A DNA stretch of 64,000 nt from the NCBI GenBank assembly GCA_963714125.1, contig OY970234.1, positions 620,001 through 684,000 on the forward strand, given 5' to 3'. The DNA is from CAWCAW01 sp963714125. Lineage in GTDB: Bacteria; Actinomycetota; Acidimicrobiia; Acidimicrobiales; UBA8190. A program made the translations under genes and the position numbers. Positions 61,347 through 64,000 of the stretch are shown here, piece after piece (position 1 is the first letter of the stretch; each line of letters begins with the position of its first letter). A model generated the notes under the pieces. That model worked only from the letters and a program-made list of their open reading frames with translations, did no database searches and was not told the origin of the DNA.

Positions 61347-63086
61347 TTAGAGCGTGAAATGGGACTCGGCCAGACGGTAAAGACGGCGCCACAGGAGCCG
61401 GTTGACGAGTACGACGAAAAGACTCATGACGATGACTCCCGCCAGCACCTTCGCAAAATGGTCCGGTGCGGCCGATCCCGATGCGTGGGTGATATAGGCA
61501 CCTAACCCTTGGGCCGAGAGACGGTGCGATCCCCACACCACCACTTCGGCCACGATGGAGGCGTTCCACGCTCCTCCCGCCGCGGTGATGCCCCCTGTGA
61601 CATAGGCAGGAAAGATGGCGGGAAGGATCAGTTGGCGCCATCGCTGGCGTCGTGGGAGCCCGAAGCTGGTGGACATTTCGCGCAAATCGTTCGGAATGGC
61701 GATGGCGCCGGCAATGGCGTTGAACAGGATGTACCACTGAGCTCCGATCGCCATCAGCAGCACGCTCCCGATGTCGAGGGAAAGGTGGATGGCGATGAAA
61801 GCAATGACGAAGAATGGGAAAAGGAGGTTCGATGGGAAGCTGGCGAGGATCTGGACAACCGGTTGGGCCAACCGGGTAAGGCGCGGGTTCATCCCGATGG
61901 TCACACCGACTGGCACCCAGATCACGGTGGAGACGATCACGACAACGACGACCCGGACGAAGGTGATGGCTCCCAACCCAATAGCGTAAGGAAAAGCGCC
62001 GAACCCGACCGATCGGCTCAGGTAGGTAAGACCGGCACCGGCGCCCAACACGACCAGGGCACCGACGATCACCCAGAAAATCGCATCTCCGGTCCGTTGT
62101 CGACGCTGGTCGGGGGCCAGGGGGTGCTCGGCGAGCCCAAAGGGGCGCGTGATTCGATCGAGAAACCTCCCGACCGGACGCAGACCAACGCTCATGTATT
62201 GACGAAGGTGGGACCGACGAAGGAGATCGAGCACGAGGCTTCGTGGCCTATCGGTTGCCTCGGACTCCTCCATCCGAAACTTCTCCGCCCAGGCGACGAG
62301 GGGACGAAAAAACACCGCGTTGACGCCGACCACCAAAAGCACCATCACGCCCACGGCGATTCCAACCCTGGCCAGTGAGCCTTGGGCGATGGCTGCCCCG
62401 ATGTAGCTGCCCATGCCCGGTAGTGCGTATTGATGGCCGCTCACCGTGATTGCTTCGGCGGCGGTCAAGAAGAACCACCCGCCACCCATCGACATCATGG
62501 CGTTCCAGACAAGTCCGATCATCGAACCGGGAACGTCGAGCTTCCAAAAGCGTTGCCACTTGGTGAGGCGGTACATGCGAGCTGCCTCGTCGAGGTCTCG
62601 GGGCTGGCTGATGAGCGAGTGGTAGAAGCTGAACGTCATGTTCCAGGCCTGGGACGTGAAAACCGCGAAAATGCACGTCGCCTCGAGCCCGATAATGTTC
62701 CCGAACAGGTGGAGGAAGAACACCGTAGTGAACGTGAGAAACCCGAGAATGGGTACGGACTGGAGGATGTCGAGGGTCGGGATCAGGACCTTTTCAGCTC
62801 GTCGCAGTCGAGCTGCGGCAGTCGCATATACGAAAGTGAAGAGCGTCGAGAATGCCAGGGCGACGAACATGCGCAGAAGCGAGCAGGCCGCGTAGTAGGG
62901 GATATTGCTGAGCCCGGTCGGAAGGCTCGATGTCGACGCTCCCGGGGTGACGGTGACTCTCAGCGACTCACCGAGTCGTGCCACCCCGTAGAGAAGAGCA
63001 ACGACGCCGAGCCCGACTATGACGTCGACCGGGCTTACCTGGCGGCGAATCGAGATCCGCCCGGAGAAGGTTCGGCGCGAACTCAT
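61347..63086 (-). CDS. Double ABC permease (NitT/TauT type)
   Basis: The 579-residue protein contains two binding-protein-dependent permease units in one chain: the first with DEAARMYRLTKWQRFWKLDV (EAA loop) near residue 190, the second with LREMSTSFGLPRRQRWRQLI near 485. About twelve helices in total. One polypeptide thus provides the full channel for the ATPase encoded 27 bases downstream. This fused layout accompanies the AAA-associated-domain ATPases in other genomes. A binding protein must be encoded elsewhere. Confidence 0.88.
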   Translation of the reverse strand: MSSRRTFSGRISIRRQVSPVDVIVGLGVVALLYGVARLGESLRVTVTPGASTSSLPTGLSNIPYYAACSLLRMFVALAFSTLFTFVYATAAARLRRAEKVLIPTLDILQSVPILGFLTFTTVFFLHLFGNIIGLEATCIFAVFTSQAWNMTFSFYHSLISQPRDLDEAARMYRLTKWQRFWKLDVPGSMIGLVWNAMMSMGGGWFFLTAAEAITVSGHQYALPGMGSYIGAAIAQGSLARVGIAVGVMVLLVVGVNAVFFRPLVAWAEKFRMEESEATDRPRSLVLDLLRRSHLRQYMSVGLRPVGRFLDRITRPFGLAEHPLAPDQRRQRTGDAIFWVIVGALVVLGAGAGLTYLSRSVGFGAFPYAIGLGAITFVRVVVVVIVSTVIWVPVGVTIGMNPRLTRLAQPVVQILASFPSNLLFPFFVIAFIAIHLSLDIGSVLLMAIGAQWYILFNAIAGAIAIPNDLREMSTSFGLPRRQRWRQLILPAIFPAYVTGGITAAGGAWNASIVAEVVVWGSHRLSAQGLGAYITHASGSAAPDHFAKVLAGVIVMSLFVVLVNRLLWRRLYRLAESHFTL

Positions 63087-63251
63087 CGAGCCACGTCGTG
63101 AGGCACGTTCTCGTCCACGCCGAAGACTTACATACGCAATCGCCCTCAGCGTCGACCGGTCTCACGCCCCGGGCCTCATGACCAGGTGAAGACCGAAATC
63201 GGACGAGCCGCCAACTCACGGTGGAGGTTGATGGTGGCGGCGGTTCGGCCC

Positions 63252-63944
63252 TTAGTACTTGCGCTTCACGACAGTGACGGGCACCGTCACTGTCGTGCCC
63301 AGGCTGTCAGTCAGCGTGACGGTGGCAGGGTTCGGCTCGGTGGTTCCGTGGGCGGCGACCAATCCGCCATTGTTCGTGACGGTGCCGTTGGCCTTGCCGT
63401 TCACGACCAACGTGTAGGTGATGGCGGTGTTGGGGTCCCAGCCGTCGAGCTGGATTACCCCTTCGCCGCCCTCGGAGACCCACGACGCGCCGGTGGCGAA
63501 CAGGCGGTCCGAAGATCCGGTGCCGATGGTGACACTGAGCTGCTCGGTCCCGTCAGGTCCGGCCGGCTGACCGAGGTTGTTCGGCTGCGGCGCAATCTGC
63601 AGGGTGAAGTCGTACGTGCCGGCCTTCGTCGGGGTCCCGATGATCTCCCAGTCACAATCGGGCTCCTGGACCTTCAAACCGGGAGGAAGAGTCCCCGCCA
63701 CGACGCTCATGGTGTACGGATTGCACTCTGGCCCAAAGTATTCGGGCCCCCCGGTGGCGAGAAGGGTGGCTCCGTAGGCAGAGCCAACGTTGCCCGGGCC
63801 CGACGTGCACACCACTCCCGCGCAGGAGAAATCGGTGGTGATGAGGCTGGGCGCCGATGGCGTGGTGGCAGCCCCCGCCAGAGCAGGCACGAATGCGGTC
63901 GCCGCCAGCGCCGCTCCCAGGATCGCGAACGACTTCACGCGCAC
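63252..63944 (-). CDS. Secreted protein with putative-Ig domain
   Basis: From the GTG at 63944 (AAGGAG five bases upstream) the protein is 230 residues: signal peptide (VKSFAILGAALAATAFVPALAGAA), a Cys-containing Ig-like region (SGPGNVGSAYGATLLATGG ... AGTLPPGLKVQ ... GTPTKAGTYDFTLQ), and a second beta-sandwich (DRLFATGASWVSEGGEGVIQ ... VTLTDSLGTTVTVPVTVVKR). The TLPPGLKV-GTPTKAGTY motif marks the putative-Ig family. The ORF could begin 14 codons earlier but the extension is charged and not signal-like. It is an exported protein of unknown role, like the propeller protein nearby. Confidence 0.75.
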   Translation of the reverse strand: MRVKSFAILGAALAATAFVPALAGAATTPSAPSLITTDFSCAGVVCTSGPGNVGSAYGATLLATGGPEYFGPECNPYTMSVVAGTLPPGLKVQEPDCDWEIIGTPTKAGTYDFTLQIAPQPNNLGQPAGPDGTEQLSVTIGTGSSDRLFATGASWVSEGGEGVIQLDGWDPNTAITYTLVVNGKANGTVTNNGGLVAAHGTTEPNPATVTLTDSLGTTVTVPVTVVKRKY

Positions 63945-64000
63945 GAGGTCTCCTTCATTTCGTCTGGCCCGATCGGGCAATGTCATGTCCTGCGACTCCG

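Overview
The window is high-GC DNA with dense, mostly non-overlapping genes, frequent GTG starts, GTGA/ATGA stop-start overlaps and clear GGAGG-type ribosome binding sites. Gene content (a DUF6458-like membrane protein, a beta-carbonic anhydrase very like mycobacterial Rv1284, the actinobacterial DapB-like reductase family, PstS-like exported proteins, Cys-repeat propellers) points to an actinobacterium, perhaps Acidimicrobiia; the class is inference. I saw no rRNA, tRNA, CRISPR array, transposase or integrase.

0-25 kb is ordinary chromosome: an M24 peptidase-like protein, an APC permease, a GGDEF-EAL protein, a secreted lipoprotein, a DapB-like reductase, a periplasmic-binding protein with a nitrilase-family enzyme, an M20 peptidase, GtrA, carbonic anhydrase, an MFS exporter, small membrane proteins, a frame-disrupted glycosidase, a VOC protein, peptidase E, a short-chain dehydrogenase/epimerase group, a cold-shock protein next to a fatty-acid desaturase, and an Rrf2 regulator.

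25.4-55.9 kb is a cell-surface locus and the most unusual part. It holds three apparently identical copies of a PstS-like secreted protein gene (about 1.4-1.5 kb each). The first two are followed by paralogous Ig-repeat adhesins (eight versus two repeats) and the third by a short protein with an exosortase-type C-terminal signal. A GH5-like hydrolase lies on the other strand between copies two and three. A co-directional run then encodes an exosortase fused to an EpsI-like region, PstC, PstA, a membrane-anchored PstS, a 918-residue PstS-like anchored protein, a Thr-linker surface protein, a sortase-fold protein lacking all catalytic residues, PstB, two coiled-coil proteins (one tail-anchored), a GT-C-type membrane protein, and a GT2 glycosyltransferase fused to a second degenerate sortase domain. 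Five proteins share an N-terminal domain of roughly 190 residues that I do not recognise. PhoU, PhoR and PhoB are absent. My reading is a Pst-type ABC machine tied to surface-protein anchoring and glycan assembly rather than simple phosphate uptake; this is inference.

55.9-64 kb looks like sulfur metabolism plus exported proteins: a TauD-type dioxygenase and a cysteine dioxygenase, each preceded by a 28-bp motif and a short upstream ORF with terminal Cys codons. The same motif precedes the carbonic anhydrase 43 kb away. After these come a seven-repeat secreted propeller, a NitT/TauT-type ABC ATPase with a double permease, and a secreted Ig-like protein.
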